DNA from: Paenibacillus anaericanus
GTDB taxonomy: Bacteria > Bacillota > Bacilli > Paenibacillales > Paenibacillaceae
DNA: 64,000 bases
Reading direction: 5' to 3'
Assembly (NCBI RefSeq): GCF_003994475.1
Contig: NZ_RZNY01000004.1
Span: 62,001 to 126,000, forward strand
Under the pieces are notes generated by a model. That model was not told where the DNA came from, ran no database searches, and saw only the letters and a list, made by a program, of their open reading frames with translations. This document shows, piece after piece, positions 16,970 through 25,344 of the stretch (the stretch's first letter is position 1; the number at the start of each line of letters is the position of its first letter). A program made the translations under genes and the position numbers.

Positions 16970-18538
16970 ATGAAACGGAATAAAATATTAGCCAGAGATA
17001 ATCAGTATGGTAAGAATAAAGAAGTCCTTCTGCCAAATTATCGAGATGAATTAGTGAAAGATAAATGGGACGTACGAAAATTGGGGATCCCGTATAACAA
17101 AACCCGAGGAGATCACTTCTTATCTTTCGAAAAAATCCCATTCTCATTCAGAGATTCAGTAAAAAAATACGTTACGACGAGACTGATTGAAATGGATAGC
17201 ATACAGTGGAACACGGCAAGACAAGACGTTCACCGCCTTAATGTATTTTTAGGTTTTTATGCAAAATTACATCCGGATCAGAATGACCTTCGAAATATGA
17301 CACGTTCTGATTTTATCAGCTATGTAGATTATTTAAGAAACAATCCAATGGGTGGTAGTAGCCCCTCACAGTATCGCAATCAACCTCCAACTAATTATTA
17401 TATATGGTCTATGGTAGCTAATGTTGAAAACTACATTACTTACATGCAGCGTTTTGATTGGGATGAGGCACCTTTAAAACCTTCAAGATCGTTAATTTTT
17501 CAGGAAGACCGTCCAAAGTTAGAAAAGAAAAAGATCACTGAATATGAATATGTTGATGATCATATATGGGAACAAATTACTGATAAGCTGCCGGATTTAG
17601 ATTCTCAATATTTACCCATAGTCATTCTAATGGAGGCCACAGGTTTCCATCTTATTGATATTTTAAATTTAAGGTTAAACTGCCTTCAAATAAGAGAAGA
17701 TGGCTACTGGATTGTCTCAGAGAGAAACAAAATCAAGTACATTCCGATAAGCGAAGAAATATACAATATGGTTAAAGCTCAACAAATATTTATAAGAGAC
17801 AGATTTCCTTATGAGCAAAATAGTGAACAATATCTTTTTTTAAAATACAAAGGAAAGTTTAAAGACAGAGGAAAGCCCTATTTACAGCCTTCAATACTTC
17901 GTCAACTGAATTTTTTTGCAGAGAAGCATAGAATTACTGACCAGAAAGGCAAAGTCTTTCGTTTTGGTTCATTAACATTCAGACACCGATATGGAGTCAA
18001 GAAAATAAATGATGGGGCAACTATATTGGATGTACAAAAGTTATTGTCAAACGTAACCCCAGAAATGGCAGTCATCTATGCGAAAATTCATGACCATAAT
18101 CTTCAAGTTCAATGGGATTATTCCAACGAATTGGGAGCAGTACGTCTTGACCCACTAACCGGTGAAGTCATTCAAACACAAATTTATGATCAGGCTTATG
18201 AAAATAATGTTGATATAGATTGGCTTAAACGAAATTTAGGTGAAACCAAGCTAGAGCAAGGATATTGTATTAAGTCGCCAAGGACCCACTGTCAATATTT
18301 GAGTCAAACCCTGGAGCAGCCTTGTATGGTTTTTAAATGCTCAAGTTTTTATATTGATAGTACATTCCTCCCATATTATATCGAGCAAATTCAAACTCTC
18401 CAAAAGCAAATCGAGGAAGGCAAGCAACAAGGGAGAAGTCGTTATGTAGAAATATTACAAGGTAAGCTTGATAAGTATATTGAGATTAGAGAGGCCTTTA
18501 TTAAAATACCTAAACTAAGGGAGGAGCACATTGGTTGA
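16970..18538 (+). CDS. Catalytically degenerate tyrosine-recombinase-like protein (TnsF-type candidate)
   Basis: The 522-residue protein has the two-domain tyrosine recombinase layout: a SAM-like core-binding domain (about 65-165) and a catalytic domain (about 195-375). Catalytic positions are mostly lost. The first Arg is replaced by His227 (EATGFHLIDILNLR). The His three residues before Arg338 is Leu335 (SLTFRHRYG). The later His/Trp is Asn361 (LLSNVTPEMAVIY). Only Arg338, a Lys near 254-256 and Tyr370 remain. A C-terminal Cys cluster (Cys433, 441, 452, 457) and coiled tail resemble Tn554 TnpB-type recombinases. It sits between tnsC and tniQ, 21 bases after one and overlapping the other. 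A role as DNA-binding target selector, as for TnsF of Tn6022-like elements, is my inference. Confidence 0.85.
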   Translation: MKRNKILARDNQYGKNKEVLLPNYRDELVKDKWDVRKLGIPYNKTRGDHFLSFEKIPFSFRDSVKKYVTTRLIEMDSIQWNTARQDVHRLNVFLGFYAKLHPDQNDLRNMTRSDFISYVDYLRNNPMGGSSPSQYRNQPPTNYYIWSMVANVENYITYMQRFDWDEAPLKPSRSLIFQEDRPKLEKKKITEYEYVDDHIWEQITDKLPDLDSQYLPIVILMEATGFHLIDILNLRLNCLQIREDGYWIVSERNKIKYIPISEEIYNMVKAQQIFIRDRFPYEQNSEQYLFLKYKGKFKDRGKPYLQPSILRQLNFFAEKHRITDQKGKVFRFGSLTFRHRYGVKKINDGATILDVQKLLSNVTPEMAVIYAKIHDHNLQVQWDYSNELGAVRLDPLTGEVIQTQIYDQAYENNVDIDWLKRNLGETKLEQGYCIKSPRTHCQYLSQTLEQPCMVFKCSSFYIDSTFLPYYIEQIQTLQKQIEEGKQQGRSRYVEILQGKLDKYIEIREAFIKIPKLREEHIG

Positions 18539-20076
18539 GAATGAATAAATTGCGGATTGTTCAAGATGAATATGAGTCCCCATGGTCGATCATCGAGAAT
18601 ATAAAAATGAACAATTTTGTTAATACACGACAGTTTTTAAATACATTTGGATCAGAGCCCGCTGTAAATACTGGCAACTTAATAAGTAAGAGATATTTGA
18701 ATTTATGGACCTTCGAGGGAATAGATGATCTGAAATTTAAGCAGACTTTTGGAGAATCCTTGTCTGATCATACCGAAAGTATTAAAAATAAACTCACTCA
18801 CATGTTTCCATCATATATAAGACCCGAATCATTATTCAGAGAAAAACTCTTTTTTTGCAAAGAGTGTATAAAAGAAGGGTATCACAGCATGCTCCATCAG
18901 TTCAAAATGACTGAGATATGCCCGTACCATCTGTCCAAATTAGAAGATCTTTGTCCAAACTGCAAACAATCCATTCAATATTTGATGCCAGGACATCATT
19001 TAGAAACTGGTTTTGTTTGTAACTGCGGCGAGCCCCTTAGAGCTTCACAAAATTATCACTCTTCATCAGTGGAGCTTACAATTAAGGAAGCTTCTATTGC
19101 TAATTGGTTAATATTGTCAAGAGAACATATAGAAATTTTACAGAATACAATCATTTTCGGTCCTTTTTTAGACCAAGGCGATAAGCTAATGCAAAGTATA
19201 TTAAAGATTCTACAAAGTATCGCAGTCATGAATACTGCATTTTATATCCCTGTTTGCCAAACTTCCTCACCAAAAAATTCTTTAATAAACCAATATAATA
19301 ATTTCTATTATTCACTAGTAAGTACTTTGCATGGATATGAGGAGTATTTGATGAAGACAGTTATGAAAAATCATAGACATTGTTTGAAGAGATTACTAGG
19401 TATGTACAAGAAACCGGGTGAAGAGTTCCCAACCATTTGTCCGTATGCATATGCTTATGTCTTTTGGAAAGAAAGTTTTTTTAATATAAATCCTTTCATC
19501 GATCAATATAAGAAAACTCAAACTAATCATGTATCTCAGTTTGAGTTGCCCTTTCATTATATGAACGATGACTTCCGTAAGCTGCTTATGTTCTATAGTT
19601 CATACAATGCTAGGACCCTTACCTGGATTATTAACCATCTTTTATGGGAGGTGGCTGATCACCATTTTAAAGAATGGTTAGGAGTTGCTGAGGAGTACGC
19701 AAAAAGAAAGATAAGGCCAAGTCTGGAAAAGTTAACTCCACGAACCTCCCAATCAATTATTCTCTTCCCTTTAAATGAAAACAGAATAGAAAAGTTCATT
19801 TTTAACAAAATAATTCCTAACAGTCTACATTGCCCCTATGAAAATGAGAGCAAAATAAACGATGGTGAGATCTCATTTCTTCCTATGAGATTAGCAATCA
19901 ACGATGGTAATAATGAGGAAAAGAAGGCTGCTGAGAGATATTTAAAAAGATTGCGTAGCGCACCAGCGATAATCAATACAAGCCGAAGGGATAACCTTAC
20001 AGGGAATCCGTGTTTTACAAAAACAAGAGGGGAAGATTCGACGGCGATCTCTGTGCAAGCAAACGGAGTCGTGTAA
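18535..20076 (+). CDS. tniQ: TniQ/TnsD-family target-selection protein
   Basis: TniQ/TnsD proteins bind a specific attachment site and recruit TnsC. The N-terminal region (about 10-170) has the TniQ zinc-finger pattern: Cys108-x2-Cys111, His121, Cys129-x2-His132, Cys140-x2-Cys143 and Cys162/Cys164. The C-terminal half (about 180-480) is a helical, variable region as in target-specific TnsD. The start is TTG at 18535, 8 nt after AAGGGAGGAG and overlapping the previous stop, so the two proteins are coupled. The final 40 residues after INTS look unlike the family end, and a homologous tail lies further downstream at 20186-20333. The C-terminus may thus be recombined or extended. Confidence 0.88.
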   Translation: MRMNKLRIVQDEYESPWSIIENIKMNNFVNTRQFLNTFGSEPAVNTGNLISKRYLNLWTFEGIDDLKFKQTFGESLSDHTESIKNKLTHMFPSYIRPESLFREKLFFCKECIKEGYHSMLHQFKMTEICPYHLSKLEDLCPNCKQSIQYLMPGHHLETGFVCNCGEPLRASQNYHSSSVELTIKEASIANWLILSREHIEILQNTIIFGPFLDQGDKLMQSILKILQSIAVMNTAFYIPVCQTSSPKNSLINQYNNFYYSLVSTLHGYEEYLMKTVMKNHRHCLKRLLGMYKKPGEEFPTICPYAYAYVFWKESFFNINPFIDQYKKTQTNHVSQFELPFHYMNDDFRKLLMFYSSYNARTLTWIINHLLWEVADHHFKEWLGVAEEYAKRKIRPSLEKLTPRTSQSIILFPLNENRIEKFIFNKIIPNSLHCPYENESKINDGEISFLPMRLAINDGNNEEKKAAERYLKRLRSAPAIINTSRRDNLTGNPCFTKTRGEDSTAISVQANGVV

Positions 20077-20185
20077 GAAATTCAACAACCACATTTTGTT
20101 ATGGAAATGAGATTCAAGCGATCAGTAGGAGCGTTTACATACGTGATGATGATTTCAAGGTGATTACAGTAACCATAAACGATAA

Positions 20186-20333
20186 GGGATTAAGGAGGAG
20201 GTTACCAAAAAGACAATCCTAGAAATGTCACATTTGCCAATGAGGTTAGTTATTACGGATAGTAATGAAGAAAATAAAAAAAACAGCCGAAAAATATCTT
20301 CGAAACTTACGGGTATTATCTACAATTCGGTAA
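20186..20333 (+). pseudogene. Remnant of a second TniQ C-terminus
   Basis: In one frame EMSHLPMRLVITDSNEENKK and, after a +1 shift in an 8-A run (20276-20283), TAEKYLRNLR then VLSTIR and a stop. This is clearly homologous to the end of the intact TniQ just upstream (EISFLPMRLAINDGNNEEKK, then AAERYLKRLR). A terminator directly follows the stop. It is therefore the tail of a former tniQ whose body has been replaced or deleted. Confidence 0.8.
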
Positions 20334-20338
20334 ATAAA

Positions 20339-20367
20339 AACAGCACGCAATTTGCGTGCTGTTTTTT
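20339..20367 (+). terminator. Terminator of the transposition operon
   Basis: A 10-bp stem AACAGCACGC / GCGTGCTGTT with AATT loop and a six-T tail is a textbook rho-independent terminator, placed 5 bases after the stop of the TniQ-tail remnant. Confidence 0.9.
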
Positions 20368-20423
20368 GTTATAAATTTATTAGCATGGTAAAATACCGTT
20401 AAATGATCGATCGTTAGTGAAGA

Positions 20424-20475
20424 TAATGTAGGGGGATTTATGTCATTAATGTAGGCAAATCTTTGTCACTGGACA
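20424..20475. repeat. Right end of the Tn7-like element with two TnsB-site-like repeats
   Basis: Read inward (minus strand), the end is TGTCCAG followed by the 22-mer TGACAAAGATTTGCCTACATTA (20468-20447), one base, and TGACATAAATCCCCCTACATTA (20445-20424). The two copies agree at 17 of 22 positions. A TGT terminus 7 bases outside TGACAA resembles the ends of other Tn7-type elements. Confidence 0.78.
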
Positions 20476-20897
20476 CGCATGGGCCTTAATATATAGGGGT
20501 TAATTTAACCTCTGTACATATGTACAAAATACGAGTTTTGTGAAGATGTCAGAATGAATTTAAAGAAATTGTATTGGATCCCGGTTTCAATTGTCTTACA
20601 TATTATTTACAGCAGCATTTCGTCATCTCTTCATCTGTCATAGTTATTAGAATTAATGAGTGCTCTATTTAGTTTGGGTACATCATTATTCTCCAGGTGA
20701 TATCTCGTGTTGCATATGATGTAGAATATTTTCCAATCAGTTTCTCAATAAATCTTTATGTTAAGCTCCGGCTATTGCCTTGTCGGCCAATTGGTGATGA
20801 TACAAATAAAATACTTCCAAATTTAATTTTTTACCCAACCCCATTGCACGTCCATTTTTTAACATTTTTTAAACTGAAACTGGATGTAAATATAAAA
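20476..20897. other. Non-coding flank right of the transposon
   Basis: About 420 bases of AT-rich DNA without a supported gene. Small inverted repeats such as AGGGGTTAA / TTAACCTCT near 20505 are visible. No gene fragment could be recognised with confidence on either strand. Confidence 0.5.
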
Positions 20898-20922
20898 AAA
20901 TCCCTTATTGAATAAGGGATTT
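20898..20922. terminator. Hairpin with symmetric A/T flanks
   Basis: AAATCCCTTATT and AATAAGGGATTT form an almost uninterrupted stem preceded by seven A residues, so it can terminate leftward transcription. No gene ends immediately beside it. Confidence 0.5.
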
Positions 20923-20984
20923 AATGCAACCGCTTTTATTTCAACGGACACCATACGTATATGGTGCTTAGTTGTATACTTGAG

Positions 20985-21025
20985 AAAGTAGGGGCCGTTA
21001 GACGAGAAACGGTCCCTTACTTTTT
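20985..21025 (-). terminator. Terminator after the STAS-like gene
   Basis: AAAGTAGGGGCCGTT pairs with AACGGTCCCTTACTTT, with one mismatch and one bulge, directly past the stop of the leftward gene at 21034. Confidence 0.75.
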
Positions 21026-21033
21026 AGATTACT

Positions 21034-21438
21034 TTAGGAATTCAACCACTCTTCAGCACCTTCAACTGTATCGAAGGATTCAAAGGCAGTTTTGATATCG
21101 TCAAATGCTACTGAGGAAGCAACAACGCGCTTCATGCTGATTTTTCCGATGGTCTTCTCTGGCAGAACGATAGCTACAAATTTGATACCGGAATCCTGAA
21201 TACGTTGATTATGTACGGTACTGATCCATTCTTGATCTTCTTGACTGATAACGGTAAGTTTGCGATTGTCAGAAATCATACGCTGTGCTCCCTTTTGTTG
21301 CTGAAGCTCCATAGCTTTATCACAGATCTCACGTAGTTCGTTACTATGCACGAAAGTGTTGAATTCAACGTGAACCGCCTTAGCTTTCTCATTCCATGAT
21401 ACCGTAGCACTGTCTGTTGTGAAAAATGTTGTCATCAT
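21034..21438 (-). CDS. Small STAS/SpoIIAA-like domain protein
   Basis: A 134-residue soluble protein with alternating strands and helices in the order of a STAS-like (SpoIIAA/SEC14-like) fold: VSWNEKAKAVHVEF, RMISDNRKLTVISQEDQEW, FVAIVLPEKTIGKISMKRV, FESFDTVEGAEEWL. No enzyme motif is seen. The ATG has GGAGG 9 nt upstream. It lies 123 bases downstream of the KAS III-like gene on the same strand and before a terminator, so both may share a transcript. The fold assignment is tentative and the function unknown. Confidence 0.75.
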   Translation of the reverse strand: MMTTFFTTDSATVSWNEKAKAVHVEFNTFVHSNELREICDKAMELQQQKGAQRMISDNRKLTVISQEDQEWISTVHNQRIQDSGIKFVAIVLPEKTIGKISMKRVVASSVAFDDIKTAFESFDTVEGAEEWLNS

Positions 21439-21561
21439 GATTAATTACCTCCGAAGTTTTTTGTGTATGATAAATAAATTGCAATATAAAAATCCCCTTC
21501 ACATGTTGTACAAAATGTGTGGAAGACTAAAACATAAAGTCAACTGACGTAAATAATTCTA

Positions 21562-22581
21562 TTAGTACTGGAACAGAAGGCTCACGTTCTGCCAACCTGC
21601 ACCGACTGTCCAAAGGACAATATAGTCACCACGGGAAACTTTACCGGTTTCAATAGCCTCGTACAGAGCAGTGAATGGACTGTTAGTCGAAGTATACCCG
21701 TATTTGTCGCCAATATATAGAGCTTTATCCTTATTGACCCCCAGACCTTCGATAACACCTTCGATGTTACCAGGTGCGAATTGAGATAGATAGTAACTGC
21801 CTACATCATCATTTGTCAGTCCGTTACGCTCGAGCAATCTTTCGATTGAAGCTACAGCAATTTTTACAGGAGCGCTGGTATCGAACGGTTCAAACTTCAT
21901 CCGAGGTCCATCCTCGGGTTTACCCCAGCTAGAAAGCCCATTTGCAGGGAATAGTGCATTATCAATTACAGATGTATCTGTTTGATACTCAGAATCGATG
22001 AACCCAGTTCCTTCTGCTCGCTCAACAATAACAGCAAGAGCGGAATCAGCAAAGTTACAATCGAAGATAGGTTCTCCTAAACTATGATTTGAGATGTAGT
22101 CGGCTCCTACAACCAGTACACGATTAACATAGTTGTTAGCGATGATATTTCTACTTGCTTGTTCGACGGCAACAAGAATGCCAGCGCAGTTCCCGTTCAA
22201 GTCGAAGCAAGATGTTGTAAGCTTACCACCGATAGCTGCATGAATCTTAAGAGCGTTTGTAGGAATAAGATACTCAGGAGTTTGAGATACGAAAAGAATC
22301 ATATCAATATCTTCAGCAAGGAGCCCTGCTTTATCCAGAGCAGATTTAGCAGCAATAATTGCCATAGTTACAGCATTCTCATCTTCGTTATCAATAATAT
22401 ATCGAATGTCTTTACCGAGAGAATCTATTAGCCCTCGAACATCGACACCTAAACCATCGTAACGGTCGATATAGTACTGATTATCAACCTTATGATCTGG
22501 CTGATAGAAAGCAACAGTGTTAATTTTGACCCCTTTAGCAATACATTGAATGTCTTTGTTGTTATCGTGAGCTTCTGTCAT
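21562..22581 (-). CDS. KAS III-like (FabH/thiolase superfamily) protein with altered active site
   Basis: This 339-residue protein has the FabH-type thiolase fold, with nucleophile Cys132 in FDLNGNCAGIL. FabH enzymes need a Cys-His-Asn triad. Here the His of the PHQAN region is replaced (YLSQFAPGN, Gln267/Phe268) and the Asn of GNTS is Tyr296 (GYTSTNSP). Decarboxylative condensation is therefore unlikely; acyl transfer, thioesterase or acyl-sensing roles are possible. AGGAGG lies 10 nt before the ATG at 22581; a TTG six bases upstream is too close. A 25-codon peptide gene lies 101 bases upstream on the same strand and the STAS-like gene follows. Confidence 0.88.
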   Translation of the reverse strand: MTEAHDNNKDIQCIAKGVKINTVAFYQPDHKVDNQYYIDRYDGLGVDVRGLIDSLGKDIRYIIDNEDENAVTMAIIAAKSALDKAGLLAEDIDMILFVSQTPEYLIPTNALKIHAAIGGKLTTSCFDLNGNCAGILVAVEQASRNIIANNYVNRVLVVGADYISNHSLGEPIFDCNFADSALAVIVERAEGTGFIDSEYQTDTSVIDNALFPANGLSSWGKPEDGPRMKFEPFDTSAPVKIAVASIERLLERNGLTNDDVGSYYLSQFAPGNIEGVIEGLGVNKDKALYIGDKYGYTSTNSPFTALYEAIETGKVSRGDYIVLWTVGAGWQNVSLLFQY

Positions 22582-22682
22582 TTTCAAATTTCCTCCTGAT
22601 GTTATAGCATCTCTATTTTCCTAATATTATGTAATCATGACATTAATTAAGAAGCTTTGTGGGAGCAAGTTTACGCTTTCGG

Positions 22683-22760
22683 CTATAGATAAATTGTGTA
22701 TTCAGATAGTTTTCCATCAATAGGGTTCATGTAATGTATTCCCATCTGTTTATCCATCAT
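22683..22760 (-). CDS. 25-residue peptide gene with strong RBS
   Basis: MMDKQMGIHYMNPIDGKLSE followed by YTIYL is encoded between an ideal AAGGAGG (22777-22771) 10 nt before the ATG and a TAG. A promoter (TTGACG - 17 bp - TATTCT) lies just upstream. It is on the same strand as, and 101 bases before, the KAS III-like gene. There is no hydrophobic export signal and no Cys. It could be a leader, a signalling peptide or a RiPP-like substrate; nothing similar is known to me. Confidence 0.5.
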   Translation of the reverse strand: MMDKQMGIHYMNPIDGKLSEYTIYL

Positions 22761-22783
22761 CTGGAATCTACCTCCTTAATACA

Positions 22784-22812
22784 AGAATATCTTTTTTGTA
22801 ATTATTCGTCAA
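22784..22812 (-). promoter_or_regulatory. Promoter upstream of the 25-residue peptide gene
   Basis: On the minus strand TTGACG (22812-22807), 17 bases and TATTCT (22789-22784) form a sigma-A-type promoter. ATTGACGAAT is directly repeated over the -35. The predicted transcription start leaves only a few bases before the RBS. Confidence 0.55.
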
Positions 22813-23048
22813 TATTCGTCAAATTACTATTTCACATGATTAAAGAAAGTCGTGGGAGTGAAGTCTGGCCTTTTAGAGCAAACAAAAAGCCGCCATTTTA
22901 TCATGGTAGCTTGGCGAGATTTATATAGGACTATATTTAATAGGGTTAATGATAGAATTAAATTATCTATAGGCATATTCCCTTTCCATCCAGTTTAATT
23001 GTTAGTTGCATACTTTACTTTCTAGCATTAGCTATACCGCTTATTGTA

Positions 23049-23237
23049 CTAAGTAGAGCAGAAAGCAATAATATGCACATAATCAATTTCATCAAAAGAT
23101 TTGCGCTGTACTATTAAATCGTATGCAAATGCTACTAAACTACAGAGAACGAAAGTCCCAACAAAATTTATCAAGAATTTTTTCCAAGCGCTCCAACTAA
23201 TTGATTTTTTAATAGACTGAGTCTCCCTTCGAATCAT
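23049..23237 (-). CDS. Small one-helix membrane protein
   Basis: A 62-residue hypothetical protein with one hydrophobic segment (FLINFVGTFVLCSLVAFAYDL) and a basic N-terminus. The RBS is weak (AAGAG). It begins 10 bases downstream of the truncated TOMM gene and ends rather abruptly, so it may be a fragment. No function can be assigned. Confidence 0.45.
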   Translation of the reverse strand: MIRRETQSIKKSISWSAWKKFLINFVGTFVLCSLVAFAYDLIVQRKSFDEIDYVHIIAFCST

Positions 23238-23247
23238 TGTTTCTCTT

Positions 23248-23621
23248 TTACGAAAGATAATTATTATAAGACACGAGCTTCATAAGCATATCCTCGACTT
23301 CTTTGCGATTGCTCCCAGCCAAAGATAACCGTGTTTCTGCACATTGGAAGCATCCAGTCGTTCCCGGAACAATCAGCGGCCCTATAATTCCTTCTCCCAA
23401 GGATACATAGGCACACAACCATGGAATACCACGCGACCCTAGCATCTGTTCAGCTTCAACATGATAGGAGGTGTTCTCCTCTTCCTGCAGCACCAAGACT
23501 AAGTCTACAGCGGGTATATATTTTCACTGAAGTCCTTTCTTCGAACAAGCAATAGCCCAGACATACGCTTACACACGGTATCGGCAAGCATACCCTCCCC
23601 AATAATAGCGACAGTATTCAA
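23248..23621 (-). pseudogene. TOMM leader-peptide-binding protein, frameshifted and truncated
   Basis: The gene starts with TTG at 23621, overlapping the previous stop (TTGA) and preceded by GAGGAGGAG. The beginning NTVAIIGEGMLADTV is a Rossmann/ThiF-like N-terminus. A frameshift near 23520-23560 interrupts it. The next frame gives VDLVLVLQEEEN, GIPWLCAYVSLGEGIIGPLI and GTTGCFQCAETR, the Cys-x2-Cys hallmark of E1-like/TOMM leader-binding proteins. The frame ends about 80 residues later, far short of the family length. It is dead. Confidence 0.8.
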
Positions 23622-25180
23622 GCGGACTCCTCCTCTACGAGAACTACTCCATATGCTACAAACGGCCCTTTGCCCCACAAAGATTCGCTGCGCAGTTCGA
23701 ACACCTCAAGACGCTTATGGCACAGCTTCAGAGTTTCAATGGCTGATAATAGCAAAGAGCCATTGCTAACATGTTCGCCATTTGAAATTGTCATTTCTTG
23801 AACTTCATGATCATCACTAAGAACAGGAGAAACCGAAGTAGGCTCGGATTTACGGAGTGCCTTCTACAGAGAATGGCGAAGGGCAAGCGTGAAACTAAGA
23901 TCTGCGCTGCCATACCATGAGGAATCTGAATAGACCCACACTGTTGGCAAACCGAACAACGGCTCACCTACTGTAATAAGGGATTCCCCCTCTAGAATGG
24001 TTAACGCTTGCAAATAATAATGACAACGGACGTCTTCGATTTGCTGGCATACTATACGCTGAACAACAATTGGATCATCAGACATAATCTGTTTTCCTAA
24101 CTCTTTAGTTAAACCAGCCCGAACCCCTCGTCCAACGGCTTCAGCTATATCACACCCTACTCCGATGCTGATTCCTTCTTGCTGATGTGGAGGTAAGCTA
24201 GCAAACAGCAAAGGGATTATGCGGGTCACATGGGCTTCTAGCCCTGCCAATCCCGAATCTAACCGAGCCTCTACATGCGTTAGTCCACTTCGGACAATGG
24301 TCGGTAAAAGATGTGCAGGTTCTTTTGACAAAAGGTTTGCTGGCTGAACAAGACACTGTGCCAGAGGAAACTGGATTAAGTCCGACTCTTCCCATACATG
24401 AAAAATACCTGTTACCCCCGAAGTCAGTTGGTTGAATGCAGTAAACCATACATCCGAGCTTATCTGCTCATGATTTGTTCTTAGACTAAGCTCTATATTT
24501 TTCAACGGACGGGCAACGTCATATCCGGATACTAAAGGATGAGATAGAAAAGGATGCCAGCATCCAGTTAACGTGACAGGGTCAAGTAAAAAGCATTGAT
24601 TTCTATTGTCTAATTCATGCTCACCCGTAATTGCTTTATGCCATTCATGAACAATAAGATTGGATAAGATACCTACAGCCGAAGTAGAGAATATCTCTGG
24701 CGTTTGTCTCTCGTAAAAGACGGTTGAATGAATTCTCAGATATGCTGACTCCCAGAGTCCGTCCCCATCAGGACCCAGCAGCGGTCCTACCATTCCCATT
24801 CCTCTTATCGCGATGCCAGGGAGCATTTGGTTCTTTTCTGCTATACAAGCTTGCTGAATAATCCGAAGCTCCTCTAATTCACCATGCTCCGCAACATACA
24901 AAATAAATTGAAAAGGCCGAACGATCGCCTTCCAATTCGGCTCCTCATCTCCTGTTGTAGCAATAATTTTTATTGTGATCTCGGTCTCACTGCCTAGAGT
25001 TTGTTCGCAAAGCTCTGTGAGTTTTCCCGTGTCTGTTGGTTCCTTGTTTGTTACGTAAATCGTGAGATTGGACAACCCGGATTCATACCATGATTCAGCA
25101 AGTGAGAGCAAGATTCGGCTGGAACCGACCGCAAGCGCACCTTCCTCCTGAAGAGACATCCTGCACAACTCCTTCCCCAA
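23618..25180 (-). pseudogene. Thiazole-type bacteriocin maturation protein (ThiF-like), 5'-truncated with nonsense codon
   Basis: The long frame 25180-23864 (438 codons) resembles the ThiF-like maturation protein of heterocycloanthracin-type TOMM clusters: LAVGSSRILLSLAESWYESG, then a central LLGPDGDGLWESAYLR region and a C-terminal YcaO/cyclodehydratase-associated part. Two lesions are visible. About the first 110 residues of the family are missing, since the homology begins mid-domain right after an ATG at 25159-25180. A TAG at 23866-23864 is followed in the same frame by about 80 more sensible codons ending at a TGA that overlaps the next gene's TTG. YcaO, precursor peptide and transporter genes are absent. 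Confidence 0.8.
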
Positions 25181-25344
25181 CTTTGTGAAGCATAAATGAA
25201 CTATTCAAGCTGGTCAAAACCCTGCCTCTCACGAACGATAAAATTCATTTTAAAGATATGTAGTCGACTGTTTATCTATGACTATTTACCTCGTCGGAGA
25301 ATGGCATGCCTAGTTTCAATAATCTTTTCTATGCAGAAAATTTC
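25181..25344. other. Unassigned spacer between the TOMM remnant and the cassette array
   Basis: No gene, repeat or known element could be recognised here. The spacer marks the left boundary of the repeat-delimited gene array, and the missing 5' end of the TOMM gene would have lain here. Confidence 0.5.

Larger units (their letters stand above)
8972..20475. mobile_element. Tn7-like transposon (TnsABC, recombinase-like protein, TniQ, TrlF cargo)
   Basis: The unit contains tnsA-tnsB-tnsC, a tyrosine-recombinase-like gene, tniQ and cargo (PHP/ATPase gene, decayed ku, two XRE genes). The right end is well supported: read inward it begins TGTCCAG then TGACAAAG at 20475, with two 22-bp TnsB-site-like repeats. 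On the left, a third copy of that repeat lies at 9072-9093 in the inverted orientation. A TGT-N4-TGACAA at 8972 mimics the right terminus but coincides with the right inverted repeat of the IS3 remnant. The true left end is therefore somewhere between 8972 and about 9065. No matching 5-bp target duplication was found. Left boundary confidence is low; the element itself is sure. Confidence 0.75.

Noticed and set aside
16970..18538. Active site-specific integrase of a phage or Tn554 element
   Set aside because: Three catalytic positions are replaced and the gene is embedded in and coupled to the tnsABC-tniQ operon.
20476..20480. CGCAT as a target-site duplication of the transposon
   Set aside because: The five bases before 8972 are TCATC and no CGCAT flanks the left side closely; no duplication can be claimed.
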